A stretch of DNA of 64,000 nucleotides from Corythucha ciliata. Lineage: Eukaryota > Arthropoda > Insecta > Hemiptera > Tingidae. Both the position numbers and the translations under genes were made by a program. The stretch covers positions 36,127,253-36,191,252 of the forward strand of contig CM075939.1 in the NCBI GenBank assembly GCA_038030265.1. Direction: 5' to 3'. Positions within the stretch are counted from its first letter, which is position 1, and the number at the start of each line of letters is the position of its first letter. The notes beneath the pieces were generated by a model, which had not been told where the DNA came from, did not search any database, and worked only from the letters and a program-made list of their open reading frames with translations. Below are positions 9,871-20,959 of this stretch, in pieces.

Positions 9871-11598
9871 GGGGATTTGATAATACGCCTTGACGAGGTC
9901 CAGGACGGAGAAGATTGTGCATCCTTGGAGATTGTGGGAAAAGTCATGGATATGACGGACAGGGTAACGATCAGGAACGGTCCTGGCGTTTAATGCACGA
10001 TAGTCGCCACAGGGGCGCCACCCAGAACCTTTCTTCGGCACCATGTGAAGTGGTGATGACCAAGGGCTGTCTGATCGTCGAACGATTCCTTGTTGAAGTA
10101 TAAGGTCGAATTCAGCCTTGGCAGGTAGAAGCTTATCGGGAGCAAGTCGTCTAGGGCGTGCGAACACAGGGGGTCCGGGCGTCGTGTTGATGTAATGGAC
10201 AGTAGAATGGTGAACGACGCGAGGAGGGCCCGACGGTAGAGTGAGCTGAGGGTATTGTGCGAGAATGTCGTGAAAAGGGGATGGCTGTAATGATTCAGAG
10301 GACAGCGACTTGACATTCGGTTGATGGGTCAGGTTCGTGATGCAAGTTGCAGCAAGGCCGGTGGTGGCATCGAATAAACGATTGTTGCGACAATCTTGAA
10401 GAAGAGAATAGTGTGCGAGGTAGTCGGTTCCGATAATGGGAATTTGCACGTCGGCGATGACGAAGTTCCAGGAGAAATCCCGACGAAGATTGAAATCCGG
10501 GCGAAGACAAATAGTTCCGTACGTTGAAATGTGCGTATTGTTGGCGGCGAGAAGTTGGAGACCAACGCGATGTCGTTTTCCAGGAAGAAGACGGCGAGGG
10601 AAACAACACAAATCGGAGCCTGTGTCGAGGAGGTACTGGTGCTTGGTGAGGCGATCGAGGATGAACAAGCGGTGGTCGGTCGCCGCTACTGTCGACTGCC
10701 CTGAGAGTTTAACTTTGGATAGGAGCACGGAGGGGTGCATTGCGTGGCACGATTTCCCCAGCGGCGATGGTACCATCATACTCGCGATGGTGAGTCGGAG
10801 GAGGGGCTGTGGGAAGGGGTGGAATGCCTGTGATGAGACCATGGTTGACCGCGCCGATGTTGATAGCGTTCGAGTCAGTGTGGCAAGTTGTTGAGTGACA
10901 GTTTCGAGAAGGCGAGCGATTCCCGGGTCCGTGGGAGTAACCATATCGACAGGGGAAGAGTGACGGTTGAAAGTGGGAAACACGGGTTGGACTTCGACGA
11001 TCTGGTCGGCAATGATGGCTAGGCGGTCGAGTGGAAGGTCTGCCTGTGTTTGAACGATCGCTTGAACGTGTGGAGGTAGGCGTTGCGTCCAGAGTATCCG
11101 CAGCAAATCGTCGTGTACGAGTGTGGATCCTGCGAGGGATCGAAGATGCCGTAAGAATTTTGACGGTTTGAGGTCTCCGAGGTCTTCTTGTGACAGAAGG
11201 CGACGAAGACGTTGTCCGTCCGAGAGCGAAAGGCGTTCGATTAGTGAATTCTTGAGAGTGGTGTAGGGGTTTTGAAGGGGGGGTGTCGTGATGAGATCCT
11301 CGACCTCATTTATATACCGCTCATCGAGTTGAGAAATTAGGTATCTGTATTTCGTCGCTTCTTGGGTGATGCCGGCGAGATCAAATTGAGCATCGACTTG
11401 GGCGAACCAGAGCTGCGGCTTGTCGCTCCAAAACGCGGGGAGTTTTATGGCGACGCGATTGACGAAGATGGGAGCGGCTGCATCGTGGGCAATTCCGGCG
11501 GTTTGTTCAGCGATGTGAGGCAACATGCCTTGAATTTGCTGCCGGAGGTTATTGAGTTGCTCGAGTTGAGCAGCAACGTCGTCAGGAGCTTCTGCCAT
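9793..11598 (-). pseudogene. Gypsy gag-protease-RT N-terminal part
   Basis: 601 codons from an ATG 5 bases after the primer site. Residues 1-300 are a CsRn1-type gag ([20 protein letters not shown], lacking an obvious zinc knuckle). The aspartic protease has its catalytic LLDTGSD at about residue 325 and the partner strand IIGTDYL near 395. The reverse transcriptase starts with [12 protein letters not shown] and reaches [10 protein letters not shown]. The frame is then lost and the last 20 or so residues are out of register. The rest of the polymerase continues in another frame from about 9870 downwards. In an intact element the product is a polyprotein cut by its own protease in virus-like particles. 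Confidence 0.85.
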
Positions 11599-11603
11599 GG
11601 TGT

Positions 11604-11620
11604 TCGGGTCGGGGTCACCA
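11604..11620 (-). promoter_or_regulatory. Retrotransposon primer-binding site, tRNA-Trp type
   Basis: TGGTGACCCCGACCCGA lies immediately upstream of the gag ATG. The first 13 bases match the usual complement of the tRNA-Trp 3' end, which primes minus-strand synthesis in CsRn1-group elements. Confidence 0.75.
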
Positions 11621-11686
11621 ATTGGAGAGATTTTAGGATGTCCTATTTAGATACTTACGATTATTTGTTGTAACGATAAAACCGAA

Positions 11687-11829
11687 CAGGGGGCTTATTC
11701 TCTAACTCCGAAGCAATAGCTTTTTCGAAGTCATATGTTTATTTCATTGATTTTCTTCAAACAAATGAATGAAATAAACACATGGCTGGCGAAAAAAATA
11801 TTGCTTGTTGTTAGAGAATAGGCCCCCTG
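11687..11829. repeat. 143-bp hairpin MITE with CAGGGGGC ends
   Basis: It opens with CAGGGGGCTTATTCTCTAAC and closes with GTTAGAGAATAGGCCCCCTG. The arms extend further around GTTTATTTCATT. The CAG-ended terminus is of the kind seen in hAT elements, but no 8-bp duplication can be seen. Confidence 0.7.
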
Positions 11830-12289
11830 CTTTATTTTTGTTAACCATGTGTCGGAACATAAATAAAAATAATAAAAGTAGTTGAAGGGGGGCCACCGCA
11901 CTCCCGGGGTATAAAGCAGGTGTCCAGAATACGACGCACTAAGACTTAAAGGGTTAATAGTCCAGTCAATTGGAGCTCTGGAAAGCCTGTTTCAGGACAA
12001 ACGTAAAGAAGTTTTTTTCTCAACGGATTTATATGTTTTTGGGGGTGCTGAATCCGAATCTGAACTTTGCCAACAAAAAATCTGTCGGCTTCACGTCGAA
12101 AATTGCACAAAACCTCAAATTGTTTTGACTTTTTGCACTCAATCGCTTATATCCCTGAACTATGGACTTTTTGATATTGACGCTCCTTAGCATTCTTGAA
12201 GTAGATTATACATTTGAGACAATTCAAGTCTAATTACTGCTCCGTACGACCAATAGTTCCTGAGATATGAACCCTAAAAAATTGACGAG
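11830..12289. other. Spacer
   Basis: AT-rich, with no gene recognised. It includes an inverted TTAACCCTTTAA at about 11945-11956. Confidence 0.4.
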
Positions 12290-12928
12290 TGCGTGGGAAA
12301 TCCACCACCAGTTTTTGTAGAGAAATATTCAGAAGAACAGAGTATCGTCAGTTTTGTGGTAAAATAGCCGATTTCTGAGGTTGATAAAATTTGGTTATTG
12401 GGTAAAATCGCCAGTTTTGTAGTGTACTGTGTTTTCGAATTCCCAGAAATTGAATTTTTGAAAATGTCAATACTACAAAACTGCCTTTTTAGCGAGTCAA
12501 TCCCGCGAAATTGAATTTTTCAATGCGCAAAAACCGTGAAATTGTATAATAGTGCTAACTCATTGCAATAAAATATGTGGAATTGTGGATACATCGCCAA
12601 TTAGCTACGAAAATGGAGAAACAGTGGTAATTCACAGCTAAAATTGAAAAACAGCGCAAATTTGCAGCTCATGAAAAAAACGATAACATGCTGCAAAATA
12701 GAAAAAAGTCGCTTATATACGGCTAAAATTTAGAAAAAAACGCTAATTCGTCGCTAAATAGGAATACGTCGCAAATATGTTTCTAAAAAGTATGAAAAGT
12801 GCTAATTCGCGGCTTAAATTGACAAAATCGCTTAGTTCCCTTTCGAAATATATAAAAAGGGCTAAATCAAGGCCAAAACTGAAATTTCATCAGTGGGGGT
12901 CGGTGTGGGTTAAGCCCACCAATTTTAA

Positions 12929-13121
12929 GCTATGTCTCCACTTGTGCGCTTTCGTCTTCCTCTTTCAATTCAACTTTCAACAACGCATGCGTCTAAGCTG
13001 TGCACGCAATTAGTGATTTTCTTCCAGCTATTTGAGGCATGCAATTGTGAATTCCTCACGTTCAACACACCGTGCGCTATGAGGCATGCCTCTGACGCAC
13101 GCGAAGTGGAGACATAGCTTT
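12929..13121. repeat. MITE 'AGCTATGTCTCCACTTGTGC', copy 1
   Basis: AAGCTATGTCTCCACTTGTG and CGAAGTGGAGACATAGCTT are inverted ends of a roughly 190-bp element inside the duplicated block. The second copy is at 14613-14805. GCATGC occurs repeatedly inside. Confidence 0.75.
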
Positions 13122-14612
13122 AGGATGAAATCATCAATTTTGAGGTAAAGGCTTGGGTTTTAAAATCACCAGTTAGGTAGCATAGTGTACTCTGTACTTT
13201 AGAAGTAACACGTCAGTCGGTTTTACAGTAAAATATTCAGTTATAGAGTGAACTCTTCAGTTTTGGGTTAAAAAAACGTCAGTTTTGAGTTGAAAATCGT
13301 TAGTTTTTTACAAGAAATTGATGAAAAGTCGAACAACCAGTATTTGAGTGTGCCAAGCCTTTCCTATACGAGTATCGAATTAGGGGGAAAACATTGTCAG
13401 TTTTGGAGTCAAATATCCAATTTTCGGGAGAAAACGTCGTTTCGGGTGTGAAATATTCATTTCTTGAATAGAGTAGACAAATTTAGTTTTAGGTTAGGTC
13501 AGTTTTGTAGTGAAATCTTCAGTTGTATGTGGACGGGGATAACACGTCAGCTTTAGCGAGAAATCGTACGGTTTTTGGGTAAAATCGCCAGTTTTTGTAG
13601 TGTACTGTGTTTTCGAATTCCCAGAAATTGAATTTTTGAAAATGTCAATACTACAAAACTGCCTTTTTAGCGAGTCAATCCCGCGAAATTGAATTTTTCA
13701 ATGCGCAAAAACCGTGAAATTGTATAATAGTGCTAACTCATTGCAATAAAATATGTGGAATTGTGGATACATCGCCAATTAGCTACGAAAATGGAGAAAC
13801 AGTGGTAATTCACAGCTAAAATTGAAAAACAGCGCAAATTTGCAGCTCATGAAAAAAACGATAACATGCTGCAAAATAGAAAAAAGTCGCTTATATACGG
13901 CTAAAATTTAGAAAAAAAACGCTAATTCGTCGCTAAATAGGAATACGTCGCAAATATGTTTCTAAAAAGTATGAAAAGTGTTATTTCACTGCGAAAATGG
14001 AAGAAATCGCTATTCTGCAGTTTAAATTTGAGAAAAACTGCCCATTCAATGGTAAAATTCACATAACGCCAAATCGTAACATGTAAATACATCGCCAAGT
14101 CGGCGATAAAATGTAAAAAAGGCGCTAATTCACACCTAAAATTGAGACAAAGTCAGCTTTGGCGTGCAATTGTTTGTTTTGCCATAAAATAGTCACATTT
14201 GGGGTGAATTCGTCAGTTTTGTGTTGAAATCGTCGGTTTTCAAGGCAGAGTCGTCCTTTTTGGCCTAAAAACATCCGTTTCAGAGAAAACTTTACTGTGT
14301 GACATTGTCAGTTTTGGAGTCAAATATCCAATTTTCGGGAGAAAACGTCGTTTCGGGTGTGAAATATTCATTTCTTGAATAGAGTAGACAAATTTAGTTT
14401 TAGGTTAGGTCAGTTTTGTAGTGAAATCTTCAGTTGTATGTGGACGGGGATAACACGTCAGCTTTAGCGAGAAATCGTACGGTTTTTGGGTAAAATCGCC
14501 AGTTGAGTGATAAAATAAAATCATCAGTTTTCAATGCAGAATGGTCTGTTGTAGTATGATCATTCGTTTTTTATCAGTGTGGGTCGGTGTGGGTTAAGCC
14601 CACCAATTTTAA

Positions 14613-14805
14613 GCTATGTCTCCACTTGTGCGCTTTCGTCTTCCTCTTTCAATTCAACTTTCAACAACGCATGCGTCTAAGCTGTGCACGCAATTAGTGA
14701 TTTTCTTCCAGCTATTTGAGGCATGCAATTGCGAATTCCTCACGTTCAACACACCGTGCGCTATGAGGCATGCCTCTGACGCACGCGAAGTGGAGACATA
14801 GCTTT
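14613..14805. repeat. MITE 'AGCTATGTCTCCACTTGTGC', copy 2
   Basis: Nearly identical to the element at 12929. It was copied as part of the larger 12890-13405 block rather than by its own transposition, because the identity extends well beyond its ends. Confidence 0.75.
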
Positions 14806-15180
14806 AGGATGAAATCATCAGTTTTGAGGAAAAACCTTGGGTTTTAAAATCACCAGTTAGGTAGCATAGTGTACTCTGTACTTTAGAAGTAACACGTCAG
14901 TCGGTTTTACAGTAAAATATTCAGTTATAGAGTGAACTCTTCAGTTTTGGGTTAAAAAAACGTCAGTTTTGAGTTGAAAATCGTTAGTTTTTTACAAGAA
15001 ATTGATGAAAAGTCGAGCAACCAGTATTTGAGTGTGCCAAGCCTTTCCTATACGAGTATCGAATTAGGGGGAAAACATTGTCAGTTTTTTGACAGAAAAT
15101 TAGGAATAGAAGGCAAAAACCGATAGTTTCCTAACGGAGATGTTAGTTTTGGTGGATTTCGACTCTTTTTGTGAAAATCT

Positions 15181-16605
15181 CAGTTTCTGGGGAAGAATTT
15201 GACGATATAATGAGCCTACTTCTGATTTAATGAACTACCAGTTCTTTTGCTGGGGTCTCTTGCGCATACGACATCTTCTGCCTCCCCCCCCCCCCAGGGA
15301 CGATTAGTTCAAACTATGTTCATGCCAAACCGTGTCACTATTATCGAATCAACTGGGAATTACGTATATATGGCGATTACTAATCGTCGCTCTATACCCA
15401 CTGAGATTTCTTCAGTCATTCTAGGACTTCGTGTCACGAGTTTTCAAACGTGATTGTGTTCTTAAAGTTGACAGAAAACCACTGCAGGGAGCGGAGGAGT
15501 GCAAGCTTTTGGCAGAAAGCCCAAATTGAGGCCCTGCCAACTTTTCAAGCGTACTCATTAACGGAGTGAGAAGAAAAAGCGGGGAAATACAAGCTGACCA
15601 AAGGCTATCATTAAACTCTTTCCTCCAGTTGCAGTGATTCATGGATATACATATTTATTTTATTTTATTTTCAAGTAATTTTGAAAGTTCGTGGTTTTAA
15701 ATTAAAAAGAAATGACTGTTAGAAATTACTTGGTTTAAACTGTAAATTTTACTCTCTTCATTATATGGAATCATTAGTAGCGTTGTGCAAGCTTCAATGA
15801 ATCCGAATCATTAATGTAATTAACCCGGATAAACTCACAATATTTGTTGTTCTTGTTAACAAGTTCATCATTATCTATAGGTATACACAGCTACTTTATT
15901 ATAACAATCCCTTCCTCTAATTATAAAAAAGGCCTTCGCAAGAAACTACGGGAAGGATGAAGTTTCCGACACCTCGGCCCTTTCCTCTTTCATCGGCCCG
16001 TTATAGCTAGCGCGGTCCACCAAGTCACCCCCCCCCCCTGCCAAGGGAATTCAAGTTATAGCGACAAGCCACCTCCCTTTTCAAGCAGCCTTCTATACGT
16101 ATACCTCAAGTCTGCCAGACCCATACCAACGCCGACGACCCCCCCCCCCCCCATATTAATTATAGTTCTTGTACGGGGATCTAAACTGAATAGTTTCGAA
16201 ACAGGAAGCCCTTCGCCGCGTGAAAGATGGGTAAGAAGGGTTTTAACTCAGACAGAGATTTGCAATTTGAAACTTCCACTTGCCCCCCCCCCCAACCATC
16301 CCTGCTTTACAACTATCCCTCACCACCGCTTAAAAAGGATTACTTAGATTATTTTGAAGCTTTCATCGTACAAGCCGGAACACAAAGAAAACAACGAAGC
16401 TAGAAAAAAAACTGTTTATTTTAACACAATCAAAGTGTAATTAGCCCGGGGCTTGGAAACTATTAATCCAGATCAAACATAATTTAGGACGCCCACACAT
16501 CATGCGTTGGGTGTGCTCAAAGACTTTAAGTTATGAACCAATGAATTAGAGTTGAACGGCTAAATATTTGTTCCGACAACGTCGAGGGCTAAGGAATGGC
16601 CATTA
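15181..16605. other. Intergenic DNA with four poly-C tracts
   Basis: Cytosine runs of about 9 to 14 occur near 15285, 16028, 16140 and 16285. No gene recognised. Confidence 0.5.
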
Positions 16606-18127
16606 TCCACGTATACGATCTATGAACGGGAAAGTGAAACGACGAGCTTTGTTATTTTGGTGTTTCAGGTGACTTATTAACGGGTTAGGAACGATGTAAT
16701 TATCGCTGATTAACATATCTCCGTCGTATCCTCAATGCGTGTTTACGTCATACCCGGTTACTATATCTCCCCCGCCACCCCGCCATCATTAAAACGACGT
16801 ACTTTATTTTTGGTTAAGTGTGGTGCAGACGGGGGGGAGCCGCGGAATTCTCGTTGGACCATTTTCCTTCGAACATGAACATATTTTTGTCCCCTGAAGG
16901 CATGTTAACATTATTTATTTTGTATTGAGTGTATAACTCTGCGTATAGTCGTTCGAGAGAATTTCCTTCACCATTGAGCCATTTTTCTTGTTTATTCGGA
17001 AAATGAAGAAAATACCCTGTGGGCTTGTATACAAAGAGATCTTACAGGTATAGAGAGGTGAGGGATTTTTAGAGTTCAAATGACACGCTATTTCTTTTAT
17101 CATTTTTGTATTGACACACTGGTTCAGAAAAAAAAAAGAAAAAAAAAGAAACATACTCTTTTTATGAAGTTTATATTTACATTTGCCGTCATTAAATATT
17201 CACGGAAAGCTGTTGTACGTGATTGTTAAGGCGGGGTTTCAGGCGGGTTTCCTCGACCCCTTCCCAGCCGACCCTCACCTAAACTTCGCACATGAATTTT
17301 GGCCACATTTCTGCACCAATATTCGATTTCAAAGTATAATTTAAATGTTCAGGAAGTTCTACAGTGACGTTAGATCTTGCTTTTCCAAATTTCATCCCTG
17401 AAATAACCCCAAAACACTTTGGAATTCGAATGTGTTTTAAGGTTATTTCAGGGATGAAATTTGGAAAAGCAAGATCTAACGTCACTGTAGAACTTCCTGA
17501 AGATTAAGTTATACTTTGAAATCGATATTGGTGCAGAAATGGAGCCAAAATTTATGTGCGAAGTTTAGGCGATGGTCGACTGGGAAGGGGTCGAGGAAAC
17601 CCGCCTGAAACCCCGCCTTAACAAACATGCTGTTCTGATTATGTCCCACCAAAATTTTCAAGGAAATACATTATAGAAAAAAAAACGTCAAGTACCATTC
17701 TTTTGTTGAAATTTGACAAATTGTGACGTACTCGGGAAACTATAGGGAGGCAGCGTTGCTAACTGCCATTTTGCTTTTCCCGTCAAGTCAAGCTCAAAAT
17801 TCTGTTAGAAATCCGTGAAAACGTATTCCATTCCGTCAGTGGCAGATTTTTGGGGTAGGTTTAGAGGGTTTAACCCCCCCCCCCCCTAATAAGATGCCGC
17901 CTACTACGATTTGTAGATTGTTGAGCTGCACAGATGATTCCTCGACCTCCCTCCAATCGTCCCTCGACAACAAAGCATCCGCAGTAGTGCATCAACATAG
18001 TGGCAAGGGGAGCGGTCCGCCCCGCAGCTACCGTTGAAAGGGGGGCCCGAAAATCCAAAACAAAGGTTTTAAGGCGTTGATTAGCGGCAAATATTGAGAA
18101 CAAGCGCTCATTTACCACTAAAATTAA
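16606..18127. repeat. 1.52-kb direct duplication, unit 1
   Basis: It is almost identical to 18186-19707 (offset 1579-1580), with scattered single-base differences. A 58-base spacer separates the units. The unit contains a purine-rich run, a 396-bp palindromic element and a poly-C tract. Its open frames duplicate in both units but show no recognisable domain. Confidence 0.9.
17226..17621. mobile_element. Palindromic TTAA element with GGCGGGGTTTC ends, copy 1
   Basis: Exact TTAA flanks both ends. The inverted ends GGCGGGGTTTCAGGCGGGTT extend through TCCTCGACCCC. A second inverted pair near the centre (AGATCTTGCTTTTCCAAATT and its complement) makes almost the entire length one hairpin. TTAA targets are characteristic of piggyBac-type and Kolobok-type transposases. 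Confidence 0.8.
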
Positions 18128-18185
18128 TAGCGTTCCCCATTTGCACAATATTCTGCAACGGGGCTATTCAGTTCCACTCGTCTTC

Positions 18186-19707
18186 TCCACGTATACAATC
18201 TATGAACGGGAAAGTGAAACGACGAGCTTTGTTATTTTGGTGTTTCAGGTGACTTATTAACGGGTTAGGAACGATGTAATTATCGCTGATTAACATATCT
18301 CCGTCGTATCCTCAATGCATGTTTACGTCATAGCCGGTTACTATATCTCCCCCGCCACCCCGCCATCATTAAAACGACGTACTTTATTTTTGTTTAAGTG
18401 TGGTGCAGACGGGGGGGAGCCGCGGAATTCTCGTTGGATCATTTTCCTTCGAACATGAACACATTTTTGTCCCCTGAAGGCATGTTAACATTATTTATTT
18501 TGTATTGAGTGTATAACTCTGCGTATAGTCGTTCGAGAGAATTTCCTTCACCATTGAGCCATTTTTCTTGTTTATTCGGAAAATGAAGAAAATACCCTGT
18601 GGGCTTGTATACAAAGAGATCTTACAGGTATAGAGAGGTGAGGGATTTTTAGAGTTCAAATGACACGCTATTTCTTTTATCATTTTTGTATTGACACACT
18701 GGTTCAGAAAAAAAAAAGAAAAAAAAGAAACATACTCTTTTTATGAAGTTTACATTTACATTTGCCGTCATTAAATATTCACGGAAAGCTGTTGTACGTG
18801 ATTGTTAAGGCGGGGTTTCAGGCGGGTTTCCTCGACCCCTTCCCAGCCGACCCTCACCTAAACTTCGCACCTGAATTTTGGCCCCATTTCTGCACCAATA
18901 TTCGATTTCAAAGTATAATTTAAATGTTCAGGAAGTTCTACAGTGACGTTAGATCTTGCTTTTCCAAATTTCATCCCTGAAATAACCCCAAAACACTTTG
19001 GAATTCGAATGTGTTTTAAGGTTATTTCAGGGATGAAATTTGGAAAAGCAAGATCTAACGTCACTGTAGAACTTCCTGAAGATTAAGTTATACTTTGAAA
19101 TCGATATTGGTGCAGAAATGGAGCCAAAATTTATGTGCGAAGTTTAGGCGATGGTCGACTGGGAAGGGGTCGAGGAAACCCGCCTGAAACCCCGCCATAA
19201 CAAACATGCTGTTCTGATTATGTCCCACCAAAATTTTCAAGGAAATACATTATAGAAAAAAAAACGTCAAGTACTATTCTTTTGTTGAAATTTGACAAAT
19301 TGTGACGTACTCGGGAAACTATAGGGAGGCAGCGTTGCTAACTGCCATTTTGCTTTTCCCGTCAAGTGAAGCTCAAAATTCTGTTAGAAATCCGTCAAAA
19401 CGTATTCCATTCCGTCAGTGGCAGATTTTTGGGGTAGGTTTAGAGGGTTTAACCCCCCCCCCCCCTAATAAGATGCCGCCTACTACGATTTGTAGATTGT
19501 TGAGCTGCACAGATGATTCCTCGACCTCCCTCCAATCGTCCCTCGACAACAAAGCATCCGCAGTATTGTATCAACGTAGTGGCAAGGGGAGCGGTCCGCC
19601 CCGCAGCTACCGTTCAAAGGGGGGCCCGAAAATCCAAAACAAAGGTTTTAAGGCGTTGATTAGCGGCAAATATTGAGAATAAGCGCTCATTTACCACTAA
19701 AATTAAG
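18186..19707. repeat. 1.52-kb direct duplication, unit 2
   Basis: The second unit of the tandem pair; see 16606-18127 for content. The differences are mostly single substitutions and one-base indels in homopolymers. Confidence 0.9.
18804..19199. mobile_element. Palindromic TTAA element, copy 2
   Basis: It equals the element at 17226 and was copied by the surrounding duplication. The right TTAA has mutated to ATAA. Confidence 0.75.
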
Positions 19708-20300
19708 AAAAATACACAAATTGGAAGTATCTAAAGGCAACTTCGTGCATGTGTTCAATACAAGAGAAAATACGCTAACCCCAAGTTGCTGAAGGACGTT
19801 AATAGGCGGACAAAATTGAGAAGCGTTCGAACGTGCTTATCTCGGAGGAAAAAAAACGCGGTCAAAAGTTGGGCGCTAATATTCGCGGCTGAAATAGCGA
19901 AATAATGCGGATTCTTAGAAACAAACTGAAAAAAAAAATTTAAAAAAAAGAATAATTCGTAGCCAAAAATTGGGGAAAACACAAAGTTGCAGCCATAATT
20001 AGGAAAAAGAGCTAATTCGCACAATTGATGCAATTGAGAGAAAGCTGCAATTTACTAGGCAGGCTCAACTGCTGCTGTATTAAGAAAGCACATATTCCTG
20101 GTTTCTCGAGGCAACATCGGGACTGAAATTTATTTCAGCGCTTATTTGTGGCTAAAGTTGAGAGAACTCCATCTCTAATTCATGCAAAATTGAGAAAACC
20201 TCTTATTCCCACATAAAATGGAAATTAAATCTCATACGTAACTAAAATGGAGAACGAATTTAAATTCGTGATTACAGTAGGCTAACAGCGCGTATTTACG
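19708..20300 (+). repeat. Array of degenerate 30-bp GCTAATTCGCGGCTAAAATT units, forward
   Basis: Repeated, highly diverged copies of a unit near GCTAATTCGCGGCTAAAATT followed by GAGAAAAAGC. Non-coding. The same unit forms arrays at 29880, 35040, 43220, 52580, 60690 and 62460. Confidence 0.65.
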
Positions 20301-20305
20301 CGTAT

Positions 20306-20943
20306 GTAACTTCTATCCTGTTACAAAACATTGCCTAGGTGTATTTTATAAAGTGCCTAGACATTCTGCACAATGCCCAAAGCGAACTAGGCAAAGTATG
20401 AAATTCGTACTATCTTACAAACGCAAATAATTTTTTTGAATAAAATAAATGTCAAGTATGTAAAAATGGAGTATGTCGATATCGAAATTATTAATCAGAC
20501 GATAAAATGTATAAAATTGTTTTTGCAACAAGCTCCGGAACCATGGTAATTTGAGTTCCACTTCAAATTCTAAACATTTCCATGAACATTTCCTGGAAAA
20601 GCATCGAGTTTTGCAGGAGAGTTTGAGGAAACCCTGCCTGGATCCGGATGACTTGCAACTTACCTAGTAGAGTCGGCTTGCAGGCCTTTACTGTCACAAT
20701 GGTCTGGGCATCAGGCGTTAAACCAATTCGCGCTTCGTTAGACTCCGGTTCACAACGAAGCTACACAGCTTCTTCGGCACTTGAAGTCACGGGTTACGAA
20801 CCTGTTCGAACGTGAAACGGTCTCGCATTCGTTGTTTGGTGGTGCACAGACGGCTGTCCTCCACCGTGTCTATAGAATTCATCTTGGTAACATTTCCATG
20901 AGTTGTCGTTGTAATTTTTAGGTCCTTGACCAACCTGTCACCT
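20306..20943 (+). mobile_element. Internally deleted copy of the 22455-23744 BEL/Pao segment
   Basis: 20306-20652 matches 22455-22760 and 20653-20943 matches 23451-23744. About 690 bases of gag and zinc-knuckle sequence are missing between, with a short shared ACTTGCAACTT-like join. The remaining part includes the aspartic protease start (RALLDSGSQRSY-like) and LFGGAQTAVLHRVY, broken by shifts. Its right end abuts the LINE fragment. Confidence 0.75.
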
Positions 20944-20959
20944 TACGCCCGCGAAAATT

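Larger units (their letters stand above)
8425..11622 (-). mobile_element. CsRn1-like Ty3/gypsy retrotransposon, 3' truncated
   Basis: A single minus-strand element. The primer-binding site reads TGGTGACCCCGACCCGA (11604-11620), which matches the tRNA-Trp-primed sites typical of the CsRn1 group. Gag-pol follows without a separate gag stop. The order is gag, protease, reverse transcriptase, RNase H, integrase zinc finger, then truncation early in the integrase core near 8425-8470. Only about 50 bases of possible 5' LTR remain right of the primer site before the hairpin element at 11687. No 3' LTR is visible. One frame break in the reverse transcriptase near 9850 and another near 8516 make it defective. 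GC content is visibly higher than the surroundings, suggesting a comparatively recent arrival. Confidence 0.9.
12290..15180. repeat. Mosaic of degenerate 20-30-bp repeats with shuffled duplicated blocks
   Basis: The whole stretch is made of two short AT-rich units. One is like GTCAGTTTTGGGGTAAAAT; the other is like GCTAATTCGCGGCTAAAATT. On top of this are three larger direct duplications. About 12400-12800 is repeated at 13578-13979 (offset 1178), 13393-13592 at 14303-14502 (offset 910), and 12890-13405 at 14574-15089 (offset 1684). The duplicated blocks are nearly identical while the short units are highly diverged, so the block shuffling is the younger event. No protein is encoded. Confidence 0.8.

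Noticed and set aside
10436..10894. 152-codon plus-strand open frame
   Set aside because: Antisense shadow of the gypsy gag-protease region.
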